A stretch of DNA of 47,048 nucleotides, from assembly GCA_019747905.1 (NCBI GenBank), contig JAIEQG010000133.1, positions 1 through 47,048 of the forward strand. Direction: 5' to 3'. The first letter of the stretch is position 1. The number at the start of each line of letters is the position of its first letter. A model generated the notes under the pieces. It worked only from the letters and a program-made list of their open reading frames with translations, did no database searches and was not told the DNA's origin. The stretch is from Burkholderiales bacterium. GTDB lineage: Bacteria > Pseudomonadota > Gammaproteobacteria > Burkholderiales > Ga0077523. Below are positions 16,887-26,777 of the stretch, piece after piece. The translations under genes and the position numbers were made by a program.

Positions 16887-17155
16887 GCCCCCATCCCCCG
16901 CCTTCCCCCAACGAAGTTGGGCGCTTCGCTGCCCCCATCCCCCGCCTTCCCCCAACGAAGTTGGGCGCTTCGCTGCCCCCATCCCCCGCCTTCCCCCAAC
17001 GAAGTTGGGGGAAGGAGCCGTACGTCCCCTCCCCCGGCTGCGCCGGGGGAGGGCGGAGGGAGGGGGCGCGCCGCGCCGGCGAAGCCGGGGGAGGGCGGAG
17101 GGAGGGGGCGCGCCGCGCCGGCGAAGCCGGGGGAGGGCGGAGGGAGGGGGCGCGT
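16887..17155. repeat. Compound tandem REP-like repeat cluster, copy 4
   Basis: The whole 302-base gap between the esterase and ybdD is repeat. A 44-base unit starting GCCCCCATCCCCCGCCTTC occurs at 16887, 16931 and, truncated, at 16975. After a junction around GGAGCCGTACGTCCC come C-rich then G-rich arms of the 12-bp CCCTCCCCCGGC-type hairpin. A 42-base unit, CCGGCGAAGCCGGGGGAGGG plus a GGAGGGAGGGGGCGCGCCGCG-like tail, is then repeated to about 17155. The left half is C-rich and the right half G-rich, so the two could pair. Units are head-to-tail with no unique spacers. It looks like copies 1-3 expanded by slippage. Confidence 0.85.
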
Positions 17156-17178
17156 GCAGTGCTACGCGGTTCGCAAAG

Positions 17179-17388
17179 TCAGCAACACCGCGTGACCCCG
17201 TCCCACTTCCGATCCTGCTCGGCCCTGAAGAACTCCGGACGCGTCATCGGCTCGAGGTCCGGGTGGACCTTCGCGTGGCGCTTGAGATAGCGCTCGTACG
17301 CGTCATCCCCCGACACCTCGCGCACGAAATCCCAGAGCTTCTGGAGATCTTCGCGGAGGTTGCCGGGGAGACCCAGGGGGGTACTCAA
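17179..17388 (-). CDS. YbdD/YjiX family protein (CstA accessory), 69 aa
   Basis: A 69-residue protein with the family signature VREVSGDDAYERYLKRHAKVHPD, then MTRPEFFRAEQDRKWDGVTRCC, ending in the typical Cys-Cys. Small YbdD/YjiX proteins are encoded directly after CstA/BtsT peptide or pyruvate transporters and are needed for their activity in some bacteria. Translation probably starts at TTG 17388, which overlaps the cstA stop as TTGA (17385-17388); no ATG or GTG lies in a suitable place. The gene ends in front of the repeat cluster. Confidence 0.88.
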   Translation of the reverse strand: MSTPLGLPGNLREDLQKLWDFVREVSGDDAYERYLKRHAKVHPDLEPMTRPEFFRAEQDRKWDGVTRCC

Positions 17389-19451
17389 TCGCGTGCCCAG
17401 GCGAGTTGGGTCGGCGAGTGCGGGGCTTCCGACAGCGGCTGAACCTGCTTGCCGTTGAGGAAGCGGTAGGTCATGCGCAGCATGTCGGCGATCACGATCC
17501 ACAGGATGATCGCGAACAGCAGTGCGAGCGCCGCATCGATGCGTTGGCCCAGGATCAGCGCGGGCGCCGAGGCGACTTTCTCGGGCGGCAGCGCTCCGGA
17601 TGCGAGCTTCTGCGCGAGATCGTTCGCACCGGCCAGGAAGCCCACCGCAGGATTGGCGCTGAACACCTTCTGCCAGGCCGCCGTGGTGCAGACGATGGCG
17701 AGCCAGGTGAGCGGCAGGCCGGTGACCCAGGCGTAGCGCAGCTTGCCCATCTTGATCAGGATGCCGGTGGCCACCGTCAATGCGATGCCGGCCAGCAGCT
17801 GGTTGGAGATGCCGAAGAGCGGCCAGAGGATGTTCACCCCGCCCAGCGGGTCCTGCACACCCTGCACCAGGAAGTAGCCCCACGCGGCGACGAAGATGGC
17901 GCTGGCGACGACCGTGGCGGGATAGGAGGAGACATCCCCCAGCGGCTTCGATACGTGCTTCAGCAGGTCCTGCAGCATGAAGCGGCCCACGCGCGTGCCT
18001 GCATCGAGGGTGGTGAGGATGAACAGCACCTCGAACATGATGGCGAAGTGGTACCACATGTCGAGCAGCTTGCCGCCGAACGTGGTGCTGAAGATGGTCG
18101 CCATGCCGACCGCGAGCGACGGCGCGCCGCCGACGCGTCCGAACAGGGTCTTCTCGCCCATCTCCGTGGCGAGCGCGCTCATCTGTTCGACCGTGACCGG
18201 ATAGCCCCACGACGTGATCTTGGCTACCGCGTCTGCCGCTTCCTTGCCGACCACGCCGGGCGGGCTGTTGATGGCGAAGTAGACGCCTGGCTCCATCACG
18301 CAGGCGGCGATCACGGCCATGATGGCGACGAAGGATTCGAGCGCCATGCTGCCGTAGCCGATCATGCGGATCTCCTTTTCGTTCGCGAGCAACTTCGGCG
18401 TGGTGCCGGAGGACACGAGCGAGTGGAAGCCGGAGATGGCGCCGCAGGCGATGGTGATGAAGACGAAGGGGAACAGATCGCCCTTGAAGATGGGTCCGGT
18501 GCCGTCGATGAACTGGGTGAGCGGCGGCATCTTCACTTCCGGCGCGAGGAGCAGGATCGCGCCAGCCAGCATGAAGACCACTCCCAGCTTGAGGAACGTG
18601 GACAGATAGTCACGCGGCGCCAGCAGCAGCCAGACGGGCAAGGCCGCGGCGGCGAAGCCGTAGATCATCACGAACCACGCGCAGGTCATGTCGTTCCAGT
18701 CGAAGTAGCCCTTGAGCGACTCGCTGCCGTTGACGAACCCGCCGCCCCATACACATACCAGCAACAGGGCGATTCCGATGATGGAGCCCTCCAGCACCCG
18801 TCCGGGCCGGATGCCGCGCATGTAGATACCGATCAGCATCGCGACCGGTATGGTCCCCAGCACCGTGGCCGTGGCCCAGGGGCTGTGCTTCATGGCCTTG
18901 ACGATCACGAGCCCGAGCACTGCGATCAGGATGACGATGATCATCAGCGAGCCGATCAGGGCTGCCCATCCGCCCACGGGGCCCAGTTCGTCGCGCGCCA
19001 TCTGCCCGAGCGAGCGGCCATCGCGCCGGGTGGAGCAGAACATGATCACCATGTCCTGCACGCAGCCGCCGAGCACCGCGCCGGCCAGGATCCAGAGGGT
19101 GCCCGGCAGGTAGCCAAACTGCATCGCAAGGGTCGGGCCGATCAGCGGGCCGGGACCGGCGATGGCCGCGAAGTGATGCCCGAAGGCCACCCACTTGTTG
19201 GTGGGAACGAAGTCGCGGCCGTTGTTGAACCGCTCGGCCGGGGTTGCCCGGGTCTCGTCCAGCACCAGCACCTTGGCGCAGATCCAGGCGCTGTAGAACC
19301 GGTACGCCACGAGGTAGGTGCCGGCCGCCGCGGCGATGAACCAGAGGGCGTTGATGTGTTCGCCGCGGTGGATGGCGATACCGCCGATGGCCGACGCGCC
19401 CATGACGGCGATCGCCATCCAGACCAGTTTCGACAGGATGCTTCGAGGCAT
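17385..19451 (-). CDS. cstA: Carbon starvation protein CstA family transporter
   Basis: A 688-residue polytopic membrane protein with about 16-18 hydrophobic segments. Family landmarks include NNGRDFVPTNKWVAFGHHFAAIAGPGPLIGPTLA near the N-terminus, GGCVQDMVIMFCSTRRDGRSLGQ, and CGAISGFHSLVSSGTTPKL in the middle. CstA/BtsT proteins import pyruvate (BtsT) and are linked to peptide uptake during carbon starvation; the substrate here is not readable. The ATG at 19451 has GGGAGGG about 8 bases before it; a TTG 18 bases earlier would swallow that ribosome site. ybdD follows with a TTGA overlap. Divergent upstream are three signalling genes that might regulate it. Confidence 0.94.
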   Translation of the reverse strand: MPRSILSKLVWMAIAVMGASAIGGIAIHRGEHINALWFIAAAAGTYLVAYRFYSAWICAKVLVLDETRATPAERFNNGRDFVPTNKWVAFGHHFAAIAGPGPLIGPTLAMQFGYLPGTLWILAGAVLGGCVQDMVIMFCSTRRDGRSLGQMARDELGPVGGWAALIGSLMIIVILIAVLGLVIVKAMKHSPWATATVLGTIPVAMLIGIYMRGIRPGRVLEGSIIGIALLLVCVWGGGFVNGSESLKGYFDWNDMTCAWFVMIYGFAAAALPVWLLLAPRDYLSTFLKLGVVFMLAGAILLLAPEVKMPPLTQFIDGTGPIFKGDLFPFVFITIACGAISGFHSLVSSGTTPKLLANEKEIRMIGYGSMALESFVAIMAVIAACVMEPGVYFAINSPPGVVGKEAADAVAKITSWGYPVTVEQMSALATEMGEKTLFGRVGGAPSLAVGMATIFSTTFGGKLLDMWYHFAIMFEVLFILTTLDAGTRVGRFMLQDLLKHVSKPLGDVSSYPATVVASAIFVAAWGYFLVQGVQDPLGGVNILWPLFGISNQLLAGIALTVATGILIKMGKLRYAWVTGLPLTWLAIVCTTAAWQKVFSANPAVGFLAGANDLAQKLASGALPPEKVASAPALILGQRIDAALALLFAIILWIVIADMLRMTYRFLNGKQVQPLSEAPHSPTQLAWARD

Positions 19452-19781
19452 TGCCCAACCCTCCCTCAATCTCGTTGTTCTAGTGCCGATACCTGCCAGA
19501 AAGGTAGCGGATCGGCACCATGATACTAGCTGTCCCCTGGGTAGGCTTCCCCGGCAGACGACGGGCCCTGTTGCGAAGCCCTCGGCTTGCGCCCCGACCT
19601 GGATTAGACTGGAACGGGGTGAAGGACAAGGTTACGGAACGGTCGATGCCCGATGCAATCGGCGCGGGCCTGGGCCCGTGTAGTCTCTGGATGAAGCGCT
19701 CACCGGCCGGTTCACGGGCCGAGTCGGACCTGCCCACGCAGTGTCCTGGGCCGGTTCCGACCATGGTGCCGGTGCAAGGCG
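19452..19781. other. Intergenic region between divergent cstA and the signalling genes
   Basis: 330 bases without a convincing gene. The one clear structure is the hairpin at 19483-19518, listed separately. The rest contains GC-rich dyads such as CGGGCCTGGGCCCG around 19668 and no recognisable promoter hexamers. It should hold the promoters for cstA (leftward) and for the REC-histidine kinase gene (rightward). Confidence 0.5.
19483..19518. promoter_or_regulatory. Inverted repeat upstream of cstA (possible operator or leader hairpin)
   Basis: GTGCCGATACCT (19483-19494) pairs with AGGT (19502-19505) and, across a 5-base bulge, with ATCGGCAC (19511-19518). The outer 8-bp arms are perfect. It lies about 30 bases upstream of the cstA start, in its leader or promoter, where it could bind a regulator or form an RNA hairpin. 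Confidence 0.5.
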
Positions 19782-20891
19782 ATGCCTGATCGCCTGCGCG
19801 TGCTTCTGGTCGAAGACGTCGGGGCCGACGCCGAACTGATCGCGCACGCCCTCAAGCGGGACGGCTTCGACGCCGTATTCGAACGGGTCTATACCGAGGC
19901 AGATCTGACCGCCCGAGTCGCCAGCTTCGTGCCGCAGGTGGTGCTGTCGGATTTCTCGCTGCCGGGTTACAGCGGCATGGCGGCCCTGGAACTCGTCCAG
20001 AGCCTGAGTCCGCACACGCCCTTCATCTTCGTGTCGGGCACGATCGGCGAGGAGCGGGCCATCGAGTCGCTGAAGTGCGGGGCGAGCGACTACGTGCTCA
20101 AGACCAACCTCGCGCGGCTCGGGTCGGCGGTACGTCGAGCGCTGGAACGCACCGCCGAGCGAACGGCGCGCGCGCGCGCCGAGGCCGAACTTGCCGAAGC
20201 CCACCAGCGCCAGCGCATGCTGTCGCGTCGCCTGATCCGGGCGCAGGAGCGGGAGCGTGCAGAGCTTGCCCGCGAACTGCACGACGAAGTCGGGCAGGCG
20301 TTCACGGCACTCAAGATCCAGCTCGAGATGCTGCGCCGTGCCAAGGATCCCGACGAAACTTCGGTGCGCATCGACGAGTGCGCCGACATCGTGGCGTCCG
20401 CGCTGTCGCAGGTTCGCAACCTGTCCCTCGGCCTGCGCCCGCCCCAGCTCGACGAGTTCGGTCTGGTTTCGGCGCTGCGTTCGCACGTGGAGCGGATGGC
20501 GCGGACCGCCACGATCGAAATCGCGTTCGAGGCCGATCCGCAGATCGGTCGACTGCATCCCGATATCGAGATCGCCTGCTTCCGCATCGCCCAGGAATCG
20601 CTGACGAACGCGCTGCGGCACGCCGAGGCGCGCCGTGTGCGCATCGTGCTGCGCATCAACGCCGATACGCTCGCCTTGATCGTGCAGGACGACGGCCGCG
20701 GTTTCGACGTGCACGCCGCGAACGAGAAGGCGCTGAACGGCACCAGCATGGGCGTCGCGGGCCTGCAGGAGCGCGCCCTGCTGGCGGGCGGATTCGTGAA
20801 GATCGAGTCGGAAGTCGGCTCCGGCACGGAGGTGGTGGCCCGGTTCCCCCTGAAGGCCCCCGGGCGCACTGCTCCGGGCTCGGGAGGCTGA
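19782..20891 (+). CDS. REC domain-histidine kinase (HisKA_3 type)
   Basis: A 369-residue cytoplasmic signalling protein. Residues 1-125 form a receiver domain with acidic pocket ED11-12, phosphoacceptor Asp57 in LSDFSLPGYSG and Lys107 in SDYVLK. A charged helix (120-155) leads to a HisKA_3 dimerisation motif ERAELARELHDEVGQAF with His167. The ATPase domain carries the N-box in AQESLTNALRHAEARRV and DDGRGFD, then [18 protein letters not shown]. NarL-family kinases use this arrangement. Such REC-kinase fusions are often regulated by another kinase phosphorylating the receiver. The ATG at 19782 has AAGGCG before it. It is the first gene of a run of three on this strand. Confidence 0.9.
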   Translation: MPDRLRVLLVEDVGADAELIAHALKRDGFDAVFERVYTEADLTARVASFVPQVVLSDFSLPGYSGMAALELVQSLSPHTPFIFVSGTIGEERAIESLKCGASDYVLKTNLARLGSAVRRALERTAERTARARAEAELAEAHQRQRMLSRRLIRAQERERAELARELHDEVGQAFTALKIQLEMLRRAKDPDETSVRIDECADIVASALSQVRNLSLGLRPPQLDEFGLVSALRSHVERMARTATIEIAFEADPQIGRLHPDIEIACFRIAQESLTNALRHAEARRVRIVLRINADTLALIVQDDGRGFDVHAANEKALNGTSMGVAGLQERALLAGGFVKIESEVGSGTEVVARFPLKAPGRTAPGSGG

Positions 20892-20897
20892 CGCGCC

Positions 20898-22724
20898 GTG
20901 TCGTCCCCGGCAACGTCGAAGCGGGGTAGCGACACCGGAATGTCCACGGTAGCGAACAAGTCTGTGGTTTCGCCGCAGGTCGGCTTCGCGGTGGCGATCG
21001 CCGTGTCCCTCGCCGTTTCGGTGCTGGCTGTGGTGAAGCTGTCCCAGTTCAACGAAGAGGCGCGCTGGGTCGACCATACCCATCAGGCGATGCGAGCACT
21101 CGAAGACGTGCAGGCCGCGACGGTGGCGGCCCAGAGCGGTTCGCGCGGCTACGTGGTCTCCGGCAGGGAGCGATTTCTGCCGCCCTACCGCGACGCGCTG
21201 AGTCGCATCGGCACCACCATGGACCGATTGACGCGGCTGATGCAGGACAACCCTGCCCAGTTGGCGCGGGCTGAGGCGCTGCGACCGCGCATCGAGGATC
21301 AGTTGAGCTATTTCGAGGAGCTGGCGGGCCTGGTGAAAAGCGGCAACGTCGCAGCGGCCCAGATCATCGTCGGTTCCGGCCGGGGCGAGGACGCCATGGG
21401 CGATATCCACCGGCGCATCCGCGAAATGTCGGAAGTCGAGGAGGCGTTGCTGGTGCAACGCTCCAGAACGGCCGAGCGCGGCGGCAAGGTGGCGCGTATC
21501 CTGGTGGTCGGCGGCGCGATCCTGAGTTTCCTGATGCTCCTCGGCGCCTACTTCGCACTGCGCCGCGAAGTCGCGCGCGCGGCGGCTTCGGCAGCGGCCG
21601 CGCACGACGCCAACGCGTTCCTCGACAAGATGTTCGAGTCCGTGCCGCACATCCTCTACGTGAAATCGGTTCCGGAGTTCCGCTACATGCGCGTCAACCG
21701 GGCGCACGAGGAGATGTTCGCGATCCCGCGCGACCTGCTGGTCGGCAAGCGCGATGCCGAGCTGTTCGCAGCCCCGCAGGCGCAGCAGATCGAAGCGGAG
21801 GATCGCGCGGCTCTCACGGGCACCGGGGTGTTCGACACCGAAGTCGATCAACTGGTGAGTCCGGGCCGCGGCGTGCGCACGCTCCACAAGAAGAAGGTCA
21901 TCATCCCCAATGCCCAAGGCGAGCCGATGTACCTGCTCGGTATTGCCGAGGACGTCACCGAGCACCGGCAGGCCCAGCACGAGATCGCGCGCCTCAACGA
22001 GACGCTGCATCGGCGTGCCCGCGAGCTCGAGATCACCAACAAGGAACTCGAGGCATTCACCTACTCGGTGTCGCACGACCTGCGGGCGCCGTTGCGGGCG
22101 ATCAACGGATTCGCGCTCATGCTGAGCGAGGACTACGGCGACCGCCTCGACGAAGAGGGCAAGCGCCTGCTGGGTGTCGTGCGCGCCAACGCCCAGCGCA
22201 TGGGGGACCTGATCGACGACCTGCTCGCGTTCTCGCGGATCGGGCGCGCGGTAGTGCACCGCGTCGAGGTGGACATGAATGCGCTTGTCGCCTCGGTGCT
22301 GACCGAACTCGGCGAGCCCGCGGAGAGCGTCATGCCGCCCTGCGAGGTCGGTGTGCTGCCGCCCGTGGTCGGGGACCCGATGTTGCTGAAGCAGGTCTGG
22401 ACCAATCTCATCGCCAACGCGGTCAAGTACAGCGGCAAGAGCGCGGCGCCGAGGGTCAAGGTCGTGGGCGAGCGGATCAACGGCGAATGCATCTACCGGG
22501 TCGCGGACAACGGCGCGGGCTTCGACATGCGCTATGCCGATAAACTGTTCGGTGTCTTCCAGCGTCTGCACCGGGCCGATGAGTTCCCGGGCACCGGCGT
22601 GGGCCTCGCCATCGTCCAGCGGATCGTGGTCCGGCACGGCGGCAGAGTGTGGGCCGAGGGCAAGGTCAACGAAGGGGCGACGTTCCATTTCGCCCTGCCA
22701 ATCGAGGAGACGGTGCATGGGTGA
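20898..22724 (+). CDS. CHASE3-PAS sensor histidine kinase
   Basis: A 608-residue membrane sensor kinase. A first transmembrane helix (about 28-48) and a second (about 198-221) flank a periplasmic domain with [28 protein letters not shown], the CHASE3 pattern. A PAS domain follows at about 240-355 ([12 protein letters not shown], then [17 protein letters not shown]), then a coiled coil and a HisKA domain with [19 protein letters not shown]. The ATPase domain has the N-box [11 protein letters not shown] and the G-boxes in [10 protein letters not shown] and GTGVGLAIV. The HisKA/ATPase part resembles phytochrome-type kinases. GTG 20898 is chosen because GGGAGG lies 10 bases upstream; ATG 20940 is possible. 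The stop overlaps the response regulator by 8 bases. Confidence 0.92.
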   Translation: MSSPATSKRGSDTGMSTVANKSVVSPQVGFAVAIAVSLAVSVLAVVKLSQFNEEARWVDHTHQAMRALEDVQAATVAAQSGSRGYVVSGRERFLPPYRDALSRIGTTMDRLTRLMQDNPAQLARAEALRPRIEDQLSYFEELAGLVKSGNVAAAQIIVGSGRGEDAMGDIHRRIREMSEVEEALLVQRSRTAERGGKVARILVVGGAILSFLMLLGAYFALRREVARAAASAAAAHDANAFLDKMFESVPHILYVKSVPEFRYMRVNRAHEEMFAIPRDLLVGKRDAELFAAPQAQQIEAEDRAALTGTGVFDTEVDQLVSPGRGVRTLHKKKVIIPNAQGEPMYLLGIAEDVTEHRQAQHEIARLNETLHRRARELEITNKELEAFTYSVSHDLRAPLRAINGFALMLSEDYGDRLDEEGKRLLGVVRANAQRMGDLIDDLLAFSRIGRAVVHRVEVDMNALVASVLTELGEPAESVMPPCEVGVLPPVVGDPMLLKQVWTNLIANAVKYSGKSAAPRVKVVGERINGECIYRVADNGAGFDMRYADKLFGVFQRLHRADEFPGTGVGLAIVQRIVVRHGGRVWAEGKVNEGATFHFALPIEETVHG

Positions 22725-23163
22725 ACTTGGGGCGGTGGAGATCCTGCTGGCCGAGGACAGCGAGACCGACGCGGAAATGACCATGCGGGCGCTCAAGCAG
22801 AACAAGCTGACCAATGCCGTGGTCTGGGTGAAGGACGGTGCGGAGGCGCTCGACTACCTGAAACGGGAAGGCAGCTTCGCCGATCGCGCCCCGACCTTGC
22901 CCAAGCTGGTGTTGCTCGACATCAAGATGCCGAAAGTCGATGGCATCGAGGTACTGCGTGCCATCAAGGCCGACGAGTCCCTGCGCTCGATCCCGGTGGT
23001 GATGCTCACGTCGAGCGCCGAGGAGCGCGACATCGTCGAGAGCTACGAGCTGGGCGTGAACAGCTACCTCGTGAAGCCCGTGGAGTTCGAGCGCTTCGTG
23101 GACGAAGTGGCTCGCGCCGGCTGCTACTGGACGTTAATGAACAAGGTGCCGCAGCCGGCCTAG
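22717..23163 (+). CDS. Single-domain response regulator (Rcp1-like)
   Basis: A 148-residue receiver without an output domain. The acidic pair is at Glu13-Asp14 in [11 protein letters not shown], the phosphoacceptor is Asp68 in [13 protein letters not shown], the switch Thr is Thr98 in VVMLTSSAE, and Lys120 is in [11 protein letters not shown]. This resembles the single-domain regulators paired with phytochrome-type kinases. It overlaps the preceding kinase gene by 8 bases, so it is its likely phosphorylation partner. A phosphorelay through the REC-kinase at 19782 is a possible circuit but is inference. Confidence 0.93.
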   Translation: MGELGAVEILLAEDSETDAEMTMRALKQNKLTNAVVWVKDGAEALDYLKREGSFADRAPTLPKLVLLDIKMPKVDGIEVLRAIKADESLRSIPVVMLTSSAEERDIVESYELGVNSYLVKPVEFERFVDEVARAGCYWTLMNKVPQPA

Positions 23164-23233
23164 GTCCCACCGGCCTGCGGCGGTCGGCGGCCCCTCGGCG
23201 CCGGCCGGGCACGGCGGCGCACGGCGCGAATGC

Positions 23234-23239
23234 TAGAAT
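23234..23239 (+). promoter_or_regulatory. Possible extended -10 promoter element for glyA
   Basis: TGCTAGAAT (TG-N followed by TAGAAT at 23234-23239) lies 33 bases upstream of the glyA ATG, a normal spacing for an extended -10 promoter. No clear -35 box is seen in the very GC-rich sequence upstream. Confidence 0.4.
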
Positions 23240-23271
23240 CCGCGACCTTCGCCCCTGGAGGAAATGCGCCC

Positions 23272-24549
<1,278 letters not shown>

Positions 24550-24586
24550 CGTCCCGGGCTCGACCGGTCGCGCTGCGCCCCTTCGC

Positions 24587-25072
24587 ATGAAATGCCCGTT
24601 CTGCGGCCACGACGATACGCAGGTGGTCGACTCGCGCGTGAGCGAAGAGGGCGAGAGCGTGAAGCGCCGGCGCCGGTGCCTGTCGTGCGACAAGCGCTTC
24701 ACGACCTGGGAGACGGTGGAGCTGCGCATGCCGCAGGTCATCAAGTCGAGCGGTACCCGCACTGCCTTCGACGAGGACCGGTTGCGCACGAGCTTCACCC
24801 GGGCACTGCACAAGCGGGCGGTCGAGACGGAACTCGTGGACGCGGCGATCCAGCGCATCACCCAGAAGCTGCTGGCGCTGGGCGAGCGCGAGGTGGCCTC
24901 GCGCACCATCGGCGAGATGGTGATGAAGGAGCTCTACAAGCTCGACAAGGTGGCCTACATCCGATTCGCGTCGGTCTATCGCAGCTTCCAGGACGTGGAC
25001 GATTTTCGCGACGCAATCGAGGCGGTCGCGAAGCCGCAGCCGAAACGTCGCCGCACGCCCGCGGGCCGCTGA
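24587..25072 (+). CDS. nrdR: Transcriptional repressor NrdR
   Basis: A 161-residue protein with the NrdR zinc ribbon (Cys3, Cys6, Cys31, Cys34 in MKCPFCG and [11 protein letters not shown]) followed by the ATP-cone domain starting [20 protein letters not shown]. It senses ATP/dATP and represses ribonucleotide reductase genes by binding NrdR boxes. No nrd genes are in this window. The tail [13 protein letters not shown] is basic. Its TGA shares one base with the ribD ATG (25072), so the two are coupled. Confidence 0.97.
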   Translation: MKCPFCGHDDTQVVDSRVSEEGESVKRRRRCLSCDKRFTTWETVELRMPQVIKSSGTRTAFDEDRLRTSFTRALHKRAVETELVDAAIQRITQKLLALGEREVASRTIGEMVMKELYKLDKVAYIRFASVYRSFQDVDDFRDAIEAVAKPQPKRRRTPAGR

Positions 25073-26172
25073 TGGCATTCACGGCCGACGATCACCGCCA
25101 CATGGCGCGGGCGCTGCGGCTCGCGGCGCGCGGGCTCGCGACCACCACGCCGAACCCGCGGGTCGGTTGCGTCATCGTGCGCGACGGCGCGGTGATCGGC
25201 GAAGGCTGGCATCGCAAGGCCGGTGAACCTCATGCGGAAGTGCTGGCGTTGCAGTTGGCCGCGGCGGGGGCGGGTGCCCGTGGTGCCACGGTGTACGCGA
25301 GCCTGGAACCCTGCTCGCACCACGGCCGCACGCCGCCATGCGCGGACGCCCTGATCGCTGCAGGTGTGGCGCGCGTCGTGGCGGCGATGGAGGACCCGAA
25401 TCCGCGCGTCGCTGGCGAAGGGATCCGGCGCCTGCGGGCCGCGGGCATCGCGGTGGACGTCGGCCTGCTGGAGGCTGAAGCGCGCGAGCTCAACGCGGGC
25501 TTCGTGTCGCGCATGACGCGCGGCCGGCCATGGGTTCGCGTCAAGATCGCCGCGAGTCTCGACGGCAAGACCGCGCTCGCCAACGGCGTGAGTCAGTGGA
25601 TCACGGGTGCGGCGGCGCGCCGCGACGGGCATCGCTGGCGCGCACGGTCGTGTGCGGTGATGACGGGCATCGGTACACTGAAGGACGACGACCCGCGCCT
25701 CACGGTGCGTGACGTGCCGGCGGAGCGCCAGCCCGTGCGTGTGGTGGTGGACAGCCGGTTGCGCATCGGGCTCGACGCGAGGATTCTCGCAGGTGGCGGC
25801 GTGATCGTGGCGACGGCGACGAACGATCCGGTCAAGGCGCGCGCGCTGGCGGCAGCCGGTGCGGAAGTCTGGGAGTTACCGGATGCCAACGGCAAGGTCG
25901 AACTGGCGGCACTGGCGCGGCAACTGGGGCAGCGCGGCATGAACGAAGTGCTGGTCGAAGCGGGCATCAATCTCCACAGCGCCCTGCTTGCCGCGGATGT
26001 CGTGGACGAACTCGTGGTGTATCTCGCCCCCCATCTGCTCGGCGATGCCGGGCGCGGCATCATCCGGTTACCCGGCATCGAGCGAATGGACGAGCGCCTG
26101 GAACTCGACGTGCGGGACGTGCGGGCCTTCGGACCGGATCTGCGCCTGATTGCACGAGTGGTGAACCGCTGA
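25072..26172 (+). CDS. ribD: Bifunctional riboflavin deaminase/reductase
   Basis: A 366-residue two-domain enzyme. The N-terminal zinc deaminase has HAE (54-56) and the zinc cysteines Cys81 and Cys90 in EPCSHHGRTPPCADALI. The C-terminal reductase, from about residue 147, opens VRVKIAASLDGKTALANGVSQWITG and contains MNEVLVEAGINLHSALL. It deaminates the pyrimidine from GTP cyclohydrolase II and then reduces the ribose side chain with NADPH. One-base overlaps with nrdR and with ribE show tight translational coupling. I see no FMN riboswitch upstream. Confidence 0.97.
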   Translation: MAFTADDHRHMARALRLAARGLATTTPNPRVGCVIVRDGAVIGEGWHRKAGEPHAEVLALQLAAAGAGARGATVYASLEPCSHHGRTPPCADALIAAGVARVVAAMEDPNPRVAGEGIRRLRAAGIAVDVGLLEAEARELNAGFVSRMTRGRPWVRVKIAASLDGKTALANGVSQWITGAAARRDGHRWRARSCAVMTGIGTLKDDDPRLTVRDVPAERQPVRVVVDSRLRIGLDARILAGGGVIVATATNDPVKARALAAAGAEVWELPDANGKVELAALARQLGQRGMNEVLVEAGINLHSALLAADVVDELVVYLAPHLLGDAGRGIIRLPGIERMDERLELDVRDVRAFGPDLRLIARVVNR

Positions 26173-26777
26173 TGTTCACCGGTATCGTGCAATCGCTCGG
26201 TTCCGTGGCACGCTTCGAACGCGCCGGGCCGGGCGCGCGCATCGTGATCGATGCCGGCGGACTCGATCTCGCGGACGTAGCCATCGGCGACAGCATCGCG
26301 GTGAACGGCTGCTGCCTGACGGTCGTGCGGCATGACGCGCGTACGTTCGAGATGGACGTGTCGAAGGAAACGCTCGATTGCACCGCGGGCCTCGCCCCGA
26401 ACGCCAAGGTCAACCTGGAGAAGGCGCTGCGCGCGAACGATCGCCTCGGCGGGCACCTGGTCACCGGCCACGTGGACGGCGTGGGCACGGTGGTGTCGAT
26501 CGAGCCGGTAGGCGACAATCGCAAACTCGTCTTCCGCATCCCGGTGGCGCTGGCGAAATATGTCGCGCGCAAGGGCTCGGTGACGGTGCACGGGGTCAGC
26601 CTCACGGTCAACGCCGTGAGCGCGGACACGTTCGCCGTGAATCTCATTCCCCAGACCCTGGCGGTCACCAACCTCGGGACGCTCACAGCGGGCGATCCGG
26701 TCAACATCGAGATCGACCTCATCGCCCGCTATGTGGAGCGGATGCTGACCGGCGATCCCGAAGGCGAACATTCATGA
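26172..26777 (+). CDS. ribE: Riboflavin synthase
   Basis: A 201-residue protein made of two similar lumazine-binding barrels. The first starts [16 protein letters not shown] and contains [12 protein letters not shown]; the second has [18 protein letters not shown] and [19 protein letters not shown]. It dismutates two 6,7-dimethyl-8-ribityllumazine molecules into riboflavin. It is the alpha-type riboflavin synthase, called ribC in E. coli. It begins at the last base of ribD and its own stop overlaps the ribBA start as ATGA. Confidence 0.97.
   Translation: MFTGIVQSLGSVARFERAGPGARIVIDAGGLDLADVAIGDSIAVNGCCLTVVRHDARTFEMDVSKETLDCTAGLAPNAKVNLEKALRANDRLGGHLVTGHVDGVGTVVSIEPVGDNRKLVFRIPVALAKYVARKGSVTVHGVSLTVNAVSADTFAVNLIPQTLAVTNLGTLTAGDPVNIEIDLIARYVERMLTGDPEGEHS

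Noticed and set aside
16887..17155. CRISPR array
   Set aside because: Units are contiguous with no variable spacers and there are no cas genes.
16880..17290. Open frames with repeated Gly/Glu/Pro peptides
   Set aside because: They are translations of the GC-rich tandem repeat; the peptide periodicity comes from the 42- and 44-base units.
19632..22814. A 1060-codon open frame on the minus strand opposite the kinase genes
   Set aside because: It is antisense to three clear signalling proteins, is full of His/Arg/Asp stretches typical of reversed high-GC codons, and has no domain pattern.
24550..25071. FMN riboswitch before the rib genes
   Set aside because: ribD begins at the last base of nrdR and I see no RFN-element pattern in the short upstream gaps.
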